Shown one piece after another: positions 18,324 through 28,059 of a stretch of DNA of 64,000 nucleotides. The notes under the pieces are model-generated. The model was not told where the DNA came from. It did no database searches and saw only the letters and a list, made by a program, of their open reading frames with translations. The position numbers and the translations under genes were made by a program. Each line of letters opens with the position of its first letter. Position 1 is the first letter of the stretch. The DNA comes from Propionibacterium sp. (GTDB lineage Bacteria; Actinomycetota; Actinomycetes; Propionibacteriales; Propionibacteriaceae): NCBI GenBank assembly GCA_022837595.1, contig JALHFX010000008.1, forward strand, positions 78,558 through 142,557. The letters run 5' to 3'.

Positions 18324-18609
18324 TGCGTTTTCCTCTCAGATAGGAGGCCCAACTCCTGGGCCGATCGATTGACCGTGCTCTGGTCATCGGAGGATCCCCA
18401 GCCGGCTGGCTACTTCGGGATCGCCATAAGGATTGGTAAATGAGGTGCAGAATCGGTCACGCGGACAACACTTTGTGGACAACTCAGAGAAGTTGAGTGA
18501 TGAACCCGGGATTGAACGCGTCGAGGTTCCGGGCACAACAGGCTCACCCAAACAGGCGTCTTTCGATCGTTCACTCGCAACGTTGAAACCTGCTGCTGGA
18601 AACTCGCGG

Positions 18610-19383
18610 TCAGCCGGCTGCTAGGAAGGATCCGACTGTCGCGGCGATGATCGGAACGACCCCGACGAGGATGAATGCTGGCAAGAAACAGCAGACCAGG
18701 GGCAGCACGGATCGCACACCGACGGCGCGCGCAGCCATCTCCCGACGCGCTCGACGCATCGATCTTGCCTCTGCGGCATGTACTTCAAGCACCTCTGCAA
18801 CCGCAGCACCCGAGGTCGCACAGCGAGCAAGATCGCGCGCTACCAAGCCCCAGACCGCGTTATCGCGCACCGAAGCCCACGCCTGGGCGTCGGAGAGCCC
18901 CAAATCGAAGTGTCCGAGGAGATCACGTAAGAGCTCGGCGCTCGGCTCCGGCGTGAGCGCCGCGATATGTCCCACGGCAGCCCTCAGCGGCATCCCCGCA
19001 TCCAGCGCCGCAGCGAAGAGTTCTAGGCAGCCCGGCAGCTGAGCGGCGAGTTGTTGTGCCTTACGTCGCTCGGATGCTGCCTCCAACCATCGCAGCAGAG
19101 CAATAGCTGCCGGGACGGCGAGCAGGCTTACCAGTGCCGCCCCAGGATTCTGACCGAGTAGTAGCCAACAGAGCGCACCCACGAGCAGACCAAATCGCCA
19201 CTGCAGGCCCGAGACCTGGCTCAGCCAGGCAGGTGTCCATCTGCGCCAGCAGGAAGCGAAGAACGCGCCTGGAGTCTGCGTCCGTGCCAGCGCGCGCAAC
19301 GCTCCCCTGTTTGGTGCCGGACAGAAGCAGATCAGCACTGCACCGAAGGATAGGGCCGCAACCATCGGCGCCGAGATGATCAC
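18610..19383 (-). CDS. tadC: Type II/IV secretion system F-domain inner-membrane protein (TadC-like)
   Basis: 257 residues with hydrophobic helices near both ends and the T2SSF cytosolic helical domain between them (PGCLELFAAALDAGMPLRAAV). It would form the assembly platform with the TadB-like protein. The start overlaps the preceding gene as ATGA. It is followed by a 286-base non-coding gap before the pilin gene. Confidence 0.8.
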   Translation of the reverse strand: MIISAPMVAALSFGAVLICFCPAPNRGALRALARTQTPGAFFASCWRRWTPAWLSQVSGLQWRFGLLVGALCWLLLGQNPGAALVSLLAVPAAIALLRWLEAASERRKAQQLAAQLPGCLELFAAALDAGMPLRAAVGHIAALTPEPSAELLRDLLGHFDLGLSDAQAWASVRDNAVWGLVARDLARCATSGAAVAEVLEVHAAEARSMRRARREMAARAVGVRSVLPLVCCFLPAFILVGVVPIIAATVGSFLAAG

Positions 19384-20192
19384 TCTGCCTCCCCTTCATT
19401 CGCGGGGGCGCGGCCCAGTAGCGTCGTCCAGACAAGCCCCGCGCACACCAGGCAGACCGCGATAGCCAGACAAACACGTCCGGGCAGGCTTCCCACCAAG
19501 AACGCGACGGGATCACCCCCGGCCGTGAATCCCAACCCGATACCCATCAACGGTAAGAAGGCAAGCAGCCTGCCAGTGGCGCGAGGGGAGGCCAACTCGG
19601 CGGCGACCAGCCGCTCGGTGGCAGCTTCAGCTCGCAGACCTTCGGCCACCCGGAAAGCCGCGTCGGCGATAGGTGCCCCGGTGACCTGGCAGAGCTGCCA
19701 AGACCTACCCAAGGCCGCCAACCCCGAGCATCCCGGCTCGGCGGCTGCGATCCGCAGCGCGGCAGGTACATCACCGCCGATCTGCTGGGCAGCGGCCACC
19801 GGTTGCAGCAGCAGACTGTCGGCGGCCACTCGTCTCAGCGCGGACGATGGGATTTCACCAACCCTCAGCTGGGTGGCCACAGCCAGGCACGCCTGCACCA
19901 CCTCTTCACTGTTACGGCGACGCAATCGCTCGGCACGACCGTTGGCGACCAGCCATCCAACCGTCAAGATGACCACCGACGCAGGTACCGTCCACAGGAG
20001 CAGCCGCGGAGCGAGGTATCCGCTGAACGCAATGCCAAGCGTCGGCAGCAGAAGGTGTCTCCATCGATTCCGTCGCGTGGAAAGCCGTGGCCGATCGGCA
20101 GGCTTCATTCGAGTGGCTGCCCGAGCAGACGGATTCGCCGGCCACCAGCAGATCAGACATCCGGCAAGCGCCGCACACGCCAGCACGATCAT
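19380..20192 (-). CDS. tadB: Type II/IV secretion system F-domain inner-membrane protein (TadB-like)
   Basis: About 270 residues. An N-terminal helix (MIVLACAALAGCLICWW) is followed by a second helix pair, a T2SSF domain (EEVVQACLAVATQLRVGEIPSSALRRVA) and C-terminal helices. I place the start at ATG 20192, which overlaps the tadA stop as ATGA; a longer frame reaching 20246 lies inside tadA. It is the platform partner of the TadC-like protein. Confidence 0.82.
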   Translation of the reverse strand: MIVLACAALAGCLICWWPANPSARAATRMKPADRPRLSTRRNRWRHLLLPTLGIAFSGYLAPRLLLWTVPASVVILTVGWLVANGRAERLRRRNSEEVVQACLAVATQLRVGEIPSSALRRVAADSLLLQPVAAAQQIGGDVPAALRIAAAEPGCSGLAALGRSWQLCQVTGAPIADAAFRVAEGLRAEAATERLVAAELASPRATGRLLAFLPLMGIGLGFTAGGDPVAFLVGSLPGRVCLAIAVCLVCAGLVWTTLLGRAPANEGEAE

Positions 20193-21358
20193 GATCGTGG
20201 CACCATCGGACGCGGAAGGCCGAGGAGGTCTGCCAGTTGCCGCCAACCTGCTCCATGCTGCACCTGCCGGCCGTCGGCGCTACCCAAAGCCATCTCGATA
20301 TAGACATGCCCGGAATCCGATCGCTGCGCCAACCCGATCTGGGTAACGCAGCGCCGCCCGTCCAGCAGCCGGCTTACCTGCACCACCACCCGTAAGGCGG
20401 AGGCGACTTGGGCATGGCATGCTTCGCGTCCCAGGCCACCCAGTGCCGCCAACGCCTCCAGTCGAGAGGGCACGTCGACCACCGAGTTCGCGTGCACCGT
20501 CCCACAGCCTCCCTCGTGACCAGTGTTCAACGCCGTCAACAGGTCGCAGAGTTCGGCACCGCGCACCTCGCCAAGTACCAGTCGGTCCGGACGCATCCGC
20601 AGCGCCTGCCTGACCAAATCGGTCATGGTGATCGCTCCTGCCCCCTCCGAGTTCGCCTGCCGGCATTCCATGCGCACGCAGTGTGGATGATCGGGCGCCA
20701 ACTCACGGGAGTCCTCGACGATCACCAGTCGTTCATCCATCGGCATCAATCCGAGCAACCCAGCCAACAAGGTGGTCTTTCCGGAACCTGTTCCGCCGGA
20801 GATGAGGAAGGCAGTCTTCGAAGCGACCAATGCCCGCAAAACATCGGCGATCTGTGCGCAGATCGAACCGTTGGAGACCCAATCGTCAAGTGAGAAGGTA
20901 CGCCGGGCCGGCACCCGCAGTGATAGACAGGTCCCAGGATCGGCGATGGTGCCGAGCACCGCGTGCAAGCGAGTACCGTCGCTCATGCGGGCGTCGACGA
21001 ACGGGCAGGCATCATCCAGGCGCCGCCCGGCGCCTGCCGCGAGACGCGCAGCCAACTGCCGTACCTCGTTATCAGAATCGAACCGGACACCTGCATCCTC
21101 AAGCCCCTGTCCTCGATCGATGAAGACCTGATCGGGACCGTTGACCAGAATGTCGGTCAGCCCTTCCAACTCAAGCAACGGTTGTAATCGGCCTGCTCCG
21201 ATGCTGCCTCGGCGCAGCGCCTCAACCGCATAGAGCACCATCGCATCGCTGACGACCAATCCCAGCGCATGTAACGCGGCCGCGACATCCTGTGGCGTCC
21301 ATGCCCGGCCCAGCCCGGCCAACCGGGCGCGCACCAATTCGAGATCGTGCTCAGTCAT
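20189..21358 (-). CDS. tadA: Secretion ATPase, TadA/VirB11 family
   Basis: 389 residues. The N-domain carries LEGLTDILVNGPDQVFIDRG. The ATPase core has the Walker A GGTGSGKTTLLAGLL, the Asp box VEDSREL, the Walker B LVLGEVRGAELCDLL and the His box GTVHANS. It powers pilin assembly at the inner membrane. It overlaps the CpaE-like gene by eight bases and the TadB-like gene by four. This is the ATPase type of the actinobacterial helicase/secretion neighbourhood. Confidence 0.93.
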   Translation of the reverse strand: MTEHDLELVRARLAGLGRAWTPQDVAAALHALGLVVSDAMVLYAVEALRRGSIGAGRLQPLLELEGLTDILVNGPDQVFIDRGQGLEDAGVRFDSDNEVRQLAARLAAGAGRRLDDACPFVDARMSDGTRLHAVLGTIADPGTCLSLRVPARRTFSLDDWVSNGSICAQIADVLRALVASKTAFLISGGTGSGKTTLLAGLLGLMPMDERLVIVEDSRELAPDHPHCVRMECRQANSEGAGAITMTDLVRQALRMRPDRLVLGEVRGAELCDLLTALNTGHEGGCGTVHANSVVDVPSRLEALAALGGLGREACHAQVASALRVVVQVSRLLDGRRCVTQIGLAQRSDSGHVYIEMALGSADGRQVQHGAGWRQLADLLGLPRPMVPRS

Positions 21359-22391
21359 CGCCCATCACCTGGCCAAGAAGCAGATCGCAGGCTCGCGAGA
21401 ACCGGCCGCGGCGTAGCCCGGGCGGGATGCCTGCCTCGAGAGCTCCCGTCAGGCTCGGATCATGAGGCACAGTCCCCAGTACCGGCAGCCCTAGAGTGTC
21501 TGCGATGACTGCGGCGTCCAAACGGCGGCCCGGACCGTTGCGCACTACCACCGACGAATCGCTCAGCCCCCACGAGGCAACCTTGGCTCTGGCCGCCATC
21601 AAAGCCTTCACCTCGGCCGCGACCACCAACACGTTCATCGCTTGCGATGTCACGGCAACCTCCGGATGCGAGCCCGCATCGAGAATCACCAGTTCGTGGC
21701 TTCGCAGCAATGACGCAACTACCGCGTTGATCGCATCCGCAGAAGGCAGACCAGGGTCACGATGACGTGAATCGGACAGCCTCGGACGACCGGTCGAGAC
21801 GATATCGACTCCGCTGACATTGGGGAGCCGACCGCGAAGGTCACCGATGTGCCCGGTAGCCGACGCCAAGTCCAGCCATCGCCACCCGGATGCTTGCTCG
21901 GCACCAAAGACCAGATCCAAACCGCCGCCGGTGGCATCCAATTCGGCCAGCGCCACGCGCAAATCGGCCTTGGCGGCCCGTTGCGCGAGCCCCGCCGCCA
22001 AAATGGTGGCACCTACCCCGCCGCTGCCACCGATCACGGTGACCACCATGCTTTGACCATCGGGTAGTTCACCGACACCGGCCAACAGCGAACTAACGAA
22101 ACCCGTCTGTTCTGGCAGCACCATGACCGGGGCATCCAGCGGAACCGACCACGACATCAAAACTTTCATGTCCGAACCACACAGATGCACCTTGCGCCGG
22201 GTCGGCAGACCGAGCCCCGCTACTGCGCCCGCCTGATCTGCACCGATCAATACGACCGAAGCTGTCAGCCAACGACGGCGCAGGGTGTCGGTATCGCGGG
22301 CCAGATCTGGTTCAACTTGGACGGCCGCCGCCGCTGCCATGATCGCTTCGATCACGGCAGGGTCTCGGGACACTATTAGGGGTGCAGACAT
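21351..22391 (-). CDS. cpaE: CpaE-like MinD/ParA-type localisation ATPase
   Basis: About 346 residues. A receiver-like N-terminal part is followed by a deviant Walker A (VTVIGGSGGVGATILA) in which the first Lys is absent but the GG(x)GVGAT core is kept, then ALAELDATGGGLDLVFG and the LVILDAGSH motif. In Tad systems CpaE/TadZ places the machine at the cell pole. The start is ATG 22391; a longer frame extends to 22451. It is the first gene of the secretion cluster and divergent from the HAD phosphatase. Confidence 0.85.
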   Translation of the reverse strand: MSAPLIVSRDPAVIEAIMAAAAAVQVEPDLARDTDTLRRRWLTASVVLIGADQAGAVAGLGLPTRRKVHLCGSDMKVLMSWSVPLDAPVMVLPEQTGFVSSLLAGVGELPDGQSMVVTVIGGSGGVGATILAAGLAQRAAKADLRVALAELDATGGGLDLVFGAEQASGWRWLDLASATGHIGDLRGRLPNVSGVDIVSTGRPRLSDSRHRDPGLPSADAINAVVASLLRSHELVILDAGSHPEVAVTSQAMNVLVVAAEVKALMAARAKVASWGLSDSSVVVRNGPGRRLDAAVIADTLGLPVLGTVPHDPSLTGALEAGIPPGLRRGRFSRACDLLLGQVMGDD

Positions 22392-22586
22392 GCCCAAAGT
22401 ATTGGTAAACCGATGCCGCGATCGTTCAAACTCATCCGTCCTTGTGGACAACTTCGCGAGATGGCCTCCCGGTGATGACCGCAGAAGTTTGCGCGCTCTT
22501 TATGCTGGTCTGTGGAACTGTCGGCTGCATCGCAGACTGGTTCTAGCCGACCAACCCCGCGCGGCGGAAGGGTAGTGAATAACTCA

Positions 22587-23420
22587 ATGGCAATCCGGAT
22601 GATCGTGAGCGACCTAGATGGCACCCTGCTGCTCCCTGGCCAGTTGACCTCACCGCGAACCCACGAGGCCATCGTGGCGGCTCAACAGGCCGGGATCCTC
22701 GTGGTACCTGCCACCGGACGCTCAATCACCAATGTGGTGAACGTACTGCCCACCGAGTTGCGTCGATTGACGGTCTGCTCGAACGGGGCTGTTGTCTACA
22801 ACGCTGCCGACGACATTGTGCTGGCCGAACATCAGATCTCGCCTGCAGTCTGCGGAGCAGCAACCGATGCGTTGCTCGAGCTCGCTCCGGGCACCCGGTT
22901 TGCCACTTTGATCCGCAGCGGGTACGAGATCCTCCCTGGTCCCGGCTATCTCGATTTGATGCAATCAGGCAACCACGGCCATAACGCCGCAGACCTCAAA
23001 GAGGTACCGCTGTCGCGGCTGAAGGCAGAGCCCGCGGTCAAGATGGTCGCCAGGCACCGTGATCTCGATATCGAGACGCTCTTCGAATTGTGCAAACAGA
23101 TTGCCTATGTCGGCATCCTGCCGACCACCTCGGGGGTGCCGTTCATCGAGATATCGGCAGCTGGGGTTAGCAAAGCCAGCACTTTGAAAACGCTGGCAAC
23201 CGAACACGGAATCGCTTCCGACGAAGTGCTGGCCTTCGGCGACTCGGCGAATGACATCGAGATGATCAGCTGGGCGGGCCATGGCGTAGCAGTCGCCAAC
23301 GGCACCGCAGCTGCGCTGGCCGCAGCCGACGAGATCGCACCGGCGAACACCGATGATGGTGTGGCTGAGGTCATCGAGCGTGTGCTCGATGGCTGGATGC
23401 CCTCTCACTCACGCGGCTGA
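22587..23420 (+). CDS. Cof-type HAD hydrolase
   Basis: 277 residues. Motif I is MIVSDLDGTLLLPG with both catalytic Asps. Motif II is in VPATGRS. The C-terminal motifs III and IV are KASTLKTLATEHG and LAFGDSANDIEMI. The cap is of the C2 type used by Cof/YidA sugar and nucleotide phosphatases. Start ATG 22587; a GTG at 22575 in the same frame is an alternative. A HAD phosphatase beside the Tad cluster is usual in actinobacteria; the substrate is unknown. Confidence 0.88.
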   Translation: MAIRMIVSDLDGTLLLPGQLTSPRTHEAIVAAQQAGILVVPATGRSITNVVNVLPTELRRLTVCSNGAVVYNAADDIVLAEHQISPAVCGAATDALLELAPGTRFATLIRSGYEILPGPGYLDLMQSGNHGHNAADLKEVPLSRLKAEPAVKMVARHRDLDIETLFELCKQIAYVGILPTTSGVPFIEISAAGVSKASTLKTLATEHGIASDEVLAFGDSANDIEMISWAGHGVAVANGTAAALAAADEIAPANTDDGVAEVIERVLDGWMPSHSRG

Positions 23421-23523
23421 TTCGCGGCTCACCCGATGCAGATACTCGGCCTTCGGCGGTTGCGTCGTGGCCACGGGAACTGCTCTCTTCGAAGATCACA
23501 GGATCGCCTCTAGAGTTGAAGCC

Positions 23524-24300
23524 ATGTCGGTTGTCGCCCGTCCCTCATTACCTGAATCGGCCCTACATTGGCTGGTCGGAGCCGAACCTGTTCGGGTGGT
23601 CGCGTTGAGTTGCTCGAAGGGCATTATTCACCGCCTCGTCGAGCAAGGCCATGGTTTGCTTGTGGTCGAGCCGGATGTGCAACAGTGCCTGCGCCTACTG
23701 GCCGGGCAACCGCCCAGTGAAGCTCTGTTCCCGATGGTCGCGCGCGCGGACGAACTCCCATTGCAGCCCTGCAGCGCTCAGGTCGTGCTGCTCGGTGGCC
23801 CCTGGCGCGCTCAGCCCGGACGCCCGCGGATCAACGCCCACTTCGCACACGACCAGATCAGCCGCACACTACAGCCCGGCGGTTGGGTTGCAGGCTGGCA
23901 GGTCGTCCGCGATGACACGGTGCCATGGGTACGCCGGTTGATCTCGCTGATGCGCACGATCGATCCGGATGCGATGTCGGGTACTGCGGCCACCGACCAC
24001 GAGGATCTGCTCAGCAGCAAATATTTTCCACGGATCGAACGCCGCGAGTTCCGACTGTGGGCGCCGGTAACCCGGCGAGGGCTGGTCGAGATGGTTTCTG
24101 GTCAGCGTTCGGTCAGCAGCTTGACGGAGGCCACCAGGCGTCACCTGATCAGCGAGGTGAACCAGATTGTGGATAGCGCCTCACGGATGTCGGAGTTGAG
24201 GCTGCCCTACCAGATGCGGTGCTGGCGGGCTCACGTCGACCACGAGGAGTTGACCCAGCCGATCGCGTTCGGGGACGGTGCCTTGATCATCCCCATTTGA
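23524..24300 (+). CDS. Methyltransferase-fold protein, divergent
   Basis: 258 residues. A Rossmann-like N-terminal half has VRVVALSCSKGIIHRLVEQGHGL, VVEPDVQQCLRLL and SAQVVLLGG, the pattern of a class I SAM methyltransferase in which the usual DxGxGxG is reduced to SCSKG. QISRTLQPGGWVAG fits the strand after the core. ATG 23524 has GAAG upstream. The degenerate SAM loop makes activity uncertain. It converges with the EamA transporter gene, only seven bases apart. Confidence 0.6.
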   Translation: MSVVARPSLPESALHWLVGAEPVRVVALSCSKGIIHRLVEQGHGLLVVEPDVQQCLRLLAGQPPSEALFPMVARADELPLQPCSAQVVLLGGPWRAQPGRPRINAHFAHDQISRTLQPGGWVAGWQVVRDDTVPWVRRLISLMRTIDPDAMSGTAATDHEDLLSSKYFPRIERREFRLWAPVTRRGLVEMVSGQRSVSSLTEATRRHLISEVNQIVDSASRMSELRLPYQMRCWRAHVDHEELTQPIAFGDGALIIPI

Positions 24301-24307
24301 GCCGCCG

Positions 24308-25303
24308 CTACCGTTCGGCAGGCTCTAGCGTCCCGTCATCGGAAGCGCCCAATAAACGGCGCGCTGAGGCTGGTTTGTCGAATGGGGAAGACTGCTCCCC
24401 CAGTTTGACCAGCACAACGCCCGCCAGCACGAGTACCCCGCCGATCAGTTGGCCACCGGCAAGAATCTGCCCCACCAAGAGCGCAGCCACGATGATCGCG
24501 AAAAGCACCTCTGACAGTCCGACGAACGATGCCAGGCGGGGCCCGAGCAGACGTGCGCCGAAGATTCCGGTTATGTACGACACTGCGGACGAGATCACTC
24601 CCAACACCACCAGCGGCAGCCACCATGGTGTCTCGACTCCGGCATAGGTGACGGTCGTGAAGTCAGCCTGCAACGGCAGTATCCCTGCGAATCCGACAAG
24701 GATCAGCGTGATAGCCGCAACCAGCATCCCTCCGGCGGCAAGCACAATCGGCGGAAGCCCACTCCTGTTCTCCGCCGAAAAGACAAAATATGTGGTGTTA
24801 CCTGCCAGCGCGAGCCCGGCCCATAGCAGACCGCGAATACCGAGGGAGAAGTCGCCGCTGTTCACCTGTAACACGAGCATCAGTCCGCCGACTGCCAACA
24901 AAGATCCGAGCACGGTGCGCATCGATGGACGTTCGCCGCGGCGCAACCATAGCCCGACCACGATCACCAATGGAGCCAAGAACTGGATTAGTAGTGCCTG
25001 CGCTACTTGCATATACTGCACGGCGCTGAACTGCCCAAGTTGGGGAGCAGTGATTCCGAAGACCCCGTAGCTGACGAGCAGTAGCCAGTTTCGTCGGAGC
25101 AAACCCCAGCGTCCGCGTAACGCCACCAGTGCGGGCACGAGCATGACCAACGCACCGATAGATGCCCTCGGGATCACGATGCCCAAGGGAGTCCACCCGG
25201 CAGCTAACAGACCCGTCGCTAGGGATCCTGACATGCCGAAACCGAAAGCTGAGAACAGTGCGAATGTCAGGCCCACGCCGAAGCCGCGGTCTTGAGAATG
25301 CAT
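24308..25303 (-). CDS. EamA/DMT-family exporter
   Basis: About 331 residues with ten predicted membrane helices arranged as two EamA repeats. The first begins FGVGLTFALFSAFGFGMSG and the second GIRGLLWAGLALAGNTTYF. A cytosolic tail follows (FDKPASARRLLGASDDGT). These transporters export amino acids or other small metabolites. The ATG at 25303 is preferred over a TTG at 25312. Substrate unknown. Confidence 0.85.
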   Translation of the reverse strand: MHSQDRGFGVGLTFALFSAFGFGMSGSLATGLLAAGWTPLGIVIPRASIGALVMLVPALVALRGRWGLLRRNWLLLVSYGVFGITAPQLGQFSAVQYMQVAQALLIQFLAPLVIVVGLWLRRGERPSMRTVLGSLLAVGGLMLVLQVNSGDFSLGIRGLLWAGLALAGNTTYFVFSAENRSGLPPIVLAAGGMLVAAITLILVGFAGILPLQADFTTVTYAGVETPWWLPLVVLGVISSAVSYITGIFGARLLGPRLASFVGLSEVLFAIIVAALLVGQILAGGQLIGGVLVLAGVVLVKLGEQSSPFDKPASARRLLGASDDGTLEPAER

Positions 25304-25511
25304 GGCCACCAATCTACGGATGATAGGAAGATCCGCGAATTCGGCGATCCCGGATCGCCCACGGCGCGAGCCGCGGGCACGTCCGCACCGAACGGGTCAT
25401 CCGATGATGCTGTTTTCCGGGGTTGCTGCGATCTCGGCGTGCAGCGGCACTAGGCTGGTGCTGGCCGTGCGAGTTAGAAGCTGAACGGCCGACGATCTGA
25501 AGGGAGCGACA

Positions 25512-26021
25512 ATGGCCGATCGCCCGACCGCAGCCGATTACATCCAGGTTCTCAAAACCACTGTGCCGAAGATGATCACGCAGATCAGTGATCTGGCGAA
25601 GGCGGAACTCAAACCGGCGGCCAAGCATGGTGGAATCGGTGCCGGATCGTTCGCCGCTGCAGCGGTGGTCGGCCTCACCGCGCTGTTCTTGTTGATGTTG
25701 ACGCTCGCTTTCGCTTTGTCGATGTTCTTTCATGAGATCCTGCACCGCAATCCTTTGACCGCGTTGACATTCGGCTTCCTCACGATGACCGTGCTTTGTT
25801 TGTTGATCGTCGCAGTATTCGCGATCGTCGGAAAGACCCAGCTGAGCAAGGTCAAGGCGCCGCAGGCCACCATTGCCGAGACCAAGGCGAGCATCGCAGC
25901 AGTCTCGGATGCGATCACGTCAGGCGCCGAGGACGCGAAGAACAAGACCGCGCCATCGGACGCTGTCGCTATCACTTCGGCTGCGAAGATGATCACTCCG
26001 GCCGACAAAGGTTGGGCCTGA
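25512..26021 (+). CDS. Phage-holin-superfamily (DUF1469-type) membrane protein
   Basis: 169 residues. An amphipathic N-terminal region (DYIQVLKTTVPKMITQISDLAKAELKP) is followed by two hydrophobic helices (about 55-80 and 90-115) and a polar Ala/Lys/Thr tail. This is the actinobacterial chromosomal holin_3_6/DUF1469 layout and not evidence of a prophage. It has a good AGGGAGCGACA ribosome site before ATG 25512. The function is not established. Confidence 0.78.
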   Translation: MADRPTAADYIQVLKTTVPKMITQISDLAKAELKPAAKHGGIGAGSFAAAAVVGLTALFLLMLTLAFALSMFFHEILHRNPLTALTFGFLTMTVLCLLIVAVFAIVGKTQLSKVKAPQATIAETKASIAAVSDAITSGAEDAKNKTAPSDAVAITSAAKMITPADKGWA

Positions 26022-26040
26022 TCGCTGATCTGCTGTCTGC

Positions 26041-26682
26041 TCAGGGCAGCTGAACATCACGCATGAAGCGCGTGGGTACGTCGACGATGTGGTCACGATC
26101 CCACCGACGCGACCAACCACCCAACCTCAGCAGGGCGTCTGTCAAGTAGGCGGTGAAACCCCAAAGGAACAAATCACCGAATCGCCACGCGGGGCCGGTG
26201 TGCCCACCGGGATGGCGGGCCATCACCCGATTCTCCGGATCGGCTAGTTCGGAGATACGCCACCGGTGAATGGCCGCGACTTCGTCCGGGCTGGCGATGA
26301 TCATCTGAGGCCGGCCACTCCATGTGCCCACCACCGGGGCCACATCGAAGCTGCTGACCGGTAGCCGGGTTACGGGCAGGCGCCCCAGCAGAGTTACATC
26401 GGCCGGCTTGAGGCCAACCTCTTCCCACGTCTCTCGCAGAGCGGTGGCCTGAGCATCCGCATCACCAGGTTCATAGGAGCCGCCCGGAAAAGAGATCTGG
26501 CCAGCGTGTTTACGCAGGCCGCCGGCCCGCTCGGTGAACAGCAGGTCAGGATCATTGTTCTCCGAGAGCAGCATCAGCACTGCGGCACGAGCCTGCCCGT
26601 GTGGACGTCGCTCGGGAGCCAACCCCGTCGACAACTGCGGATCTGCAAGCTTGGCAGTCAGCTCGTCAAATCGTCCCGTCAT
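26041..26682 (-). CDS. Nudix hydrolase, CoA pyrophosphatase type
   Basis: 213 residues. A complete Nudix box is present (GGSYEPGDAD...RETWEEVG, GX5EX7REUXEEXGU form). It is preceded by FTERAGGLRKHAGQISFPGG, which is the NuCoA signature of CoA diphosphatases that split CoA derivatives into phosphopantetheine and 3',5'-ADP. The ATG at 26682 overlaps the nth stop, so translation is coupled to nth. Confidence 0.9.
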   Translation of the reverse strand: MTGRFDELTAKLADPQLSTGLAPERRPHGQARAAVLMLLSENNDPDLLFTERAGGLRKHAGQISFPGGSYEPGDADAQATALRETWEEVGLKPADVTLLGRLPVTRLPVSSFDVAPVVGTWSGRPQMIIASPDEVAAIHRWRISELADPENRVMARHPGGHTGPAWRFGDLFLWGFTAYLTDALLRLGGWSRRWDRDHIVDVPTRFMRDVQLP

Positions 26683-27344
26683 GGCTTCACCAATGCCCTC
26701 GCAACGTCCGGATCGGTGGGACCGATACCGAAACTCGGACAGAGCCTGGCGACAGGACACGCTCCGCACGCCGGAGTTCTGGCATGACAGCAGCGGCGCC
26801 CATGGAAGATGAGCGTATCGCTGAGGATCGTCCAATCGCTGGGGTCGAAAAGTTGTTGCACGTCTGCCTCGATGACCTCGGGTTTGGTGGAGGTTGTCCA
26901 GCCCAGACGTTTCGCAACCCGCATCACATGGGTGTCGGTAGTGATTGCCGGCAGCCCGAATGCGTGGCCGCGCACGACATTCGCGGTCTTGCGTCCGACC
27001 CCTGGCAGTTTCACCAACTCGGCGATCTCGACCGGCACCTGATCGTCAAAGTCATCGACGATCATGCGACTCAGGCCCTGTATCGACGCCGCTTTGTTAC
27101 GGAAAAAGCCAGTGGCATGTATGACCTCTTCGACTTCGGTTCGGTCAGCCTCAGCGAGAGCTTGTGGACTTGGCCAGCGGCCGAAGAGTACCGGGGTGAC
27201 CTTGTTCACTCCCACGTCAGTCGCCTGGGCAGACAGCACGGTCGCCACTAGCAATTGGAAAGGCCCCGCGAAGTCGAGTTCGCAGCGCGCATCCGGATAG
27301 GCCGCGCGCAGCAACTCGAAGACTTCCCTGGCTGTGGAGTTCAC
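26679..27344 (-). CDS. nth: Endonuclease III
   Basis: Base-excision repair glycosylase/AP lyase for oxidised pyrimidines. The helix-hairpin-helix LPGVGRKTANVV contains the catalytic Lys. The catalytic Asp is in TDTHVMRVAKRLG. The C-terminal 4Fe-4S ligands are seen in CHARTPACGACPVARLC with normal spacing. 221 residues. The start at 27344 overlaps the RidA stop. Confidence 0.95.
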   Translation of the reverse strand: MNSTAREVFELLRAAYPDARCELDFAGPFQLLVATVLSAQATDVGVNKVTPVLFGRWPSPQALAEADRTEVEEVIHATGFFRNKAASIQGLSRMIVDDFDDQVPVEIAELVKLPGVGRKTANVVRGHAFGLPAITTDTHVMRVAKRLGWTTSTKPEVIEADVQQLFDPSDWTILSDTLIFHGRRCCHARTPACGACPVARLCPSFGIGPTDPDVARALVKP

Positions 27345-27799
27345 GCAGCCTCGACAACCAGCTCGACTTCGACCACAGCGTTTGCGGGCAGTGCCGCCAC
27401 ACCGACCGCGCTGCGCACATGCCTGCCTGCTTCGCCGAAGACTTCGATGAGCAACTCGGATGCTCCGTTGGCAACCTGCGCCTGATCGACGAACTCTGGG
27501 CTGGAGTTCACGAAGACGCAGACCCGCACGACCTCGCGAATCGCGTCGAGATCACCGGTCACCGTGACCACTGCCGCCAGCGCACGCAAAACGGCGAGCC
27601 GTGCAGCGTGCTTACCGGTATCGGTGTCGACGCCGTCGCCGAGTCGCCCGGTGATGATCTGTCCATCGGCGTCGATCGGCAGCTGGCCGCTCGTCAGCAC
27701 CTGGGTGCCGACCCTCTTCGCAGGTGCGTAAGCACCCAGCGGCACGGGTGGCGTCGGAAGCTCGATACTGAGCTCACCAAGTCGCTGGCTAGCAGTCAT
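27341..27799 (-). CDS. RidA family enamine/imine deaminase
   Basis: 152 residues. It has the family features GAYAPAKRVGTQVLTSGQLP, the catalytic Arg region REVVRVCVFVNSSPEF and RSAVGVAALPANAVVEVE at the C-terminus. RidA trimers clear reactive enamines such as 2-aminoacrylate. ATG 27799 overlaps the stop of the DUF4177-like gene upstream. Confidence 0.9.
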   Translation of the reverse strand: MTASQRLGELSIELPTPPVPLGAYAPAKRVGTQVLTSGQLPIDADGQIITGRLGDGVDTDTGKHAARLAVLRALAAVVTVTGDLDAIREVVRVCVFVNSSPEFVDQAQVANGASELLIEVFGEAGRHVRSAVGVAALPANAVVEVELVVEAA

Positions 27800-27981
27800 C
27801 GGGTTCCCTCGACGATCGGACGCTTGAAGTAGCCGACCAACGTATCGGGGTTGGGGCCGGGCGCGAGCTGAACGAGTTCCCACCCGTCCGAACCGAAATT
27901 GTTCAAGATCTGCTGGGCAACATGGCTCAGCACAGGGGCAACGAAGTACTCCCATTTGGTTGGCTGCAATGCATCACTCAT
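27796..27981 (-). CDS. Small DUF4177-like protein
   Basis: 61 residues. The pattern is WEYFVAPVL...QILNNFGSDGWELVQLAPG...GYFKRP, as in small DUF4177-type proteins. First gene of the DUF4177-RidA-nth-Nudix run, in which every junction is a four-base ATGA-type overlap. Function unknown. Confidence 0.75.
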   Translation of the reverse strand: MSDALQPTKWEYFVAPVLSHVAQQILNNFGSDGWELVQLAPGPNPDTLVGYFKRPIVEGTR

Positions 27982-28059
27982 ATCCCCAGATTAGGGTGCC
28001 TGCCGAAATCGCGGTGGCCTGTCCTGACTGCGGTCCTGCATCTTAGCCCGGATCCAGGC

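Noticed and set aside
25512..26021. Holin-like protein as evidence of a prophage
   Set aside because: This DUF1469-type family is a normal chromosomal gene in actinobacteria, and no other phage genes are nearby.
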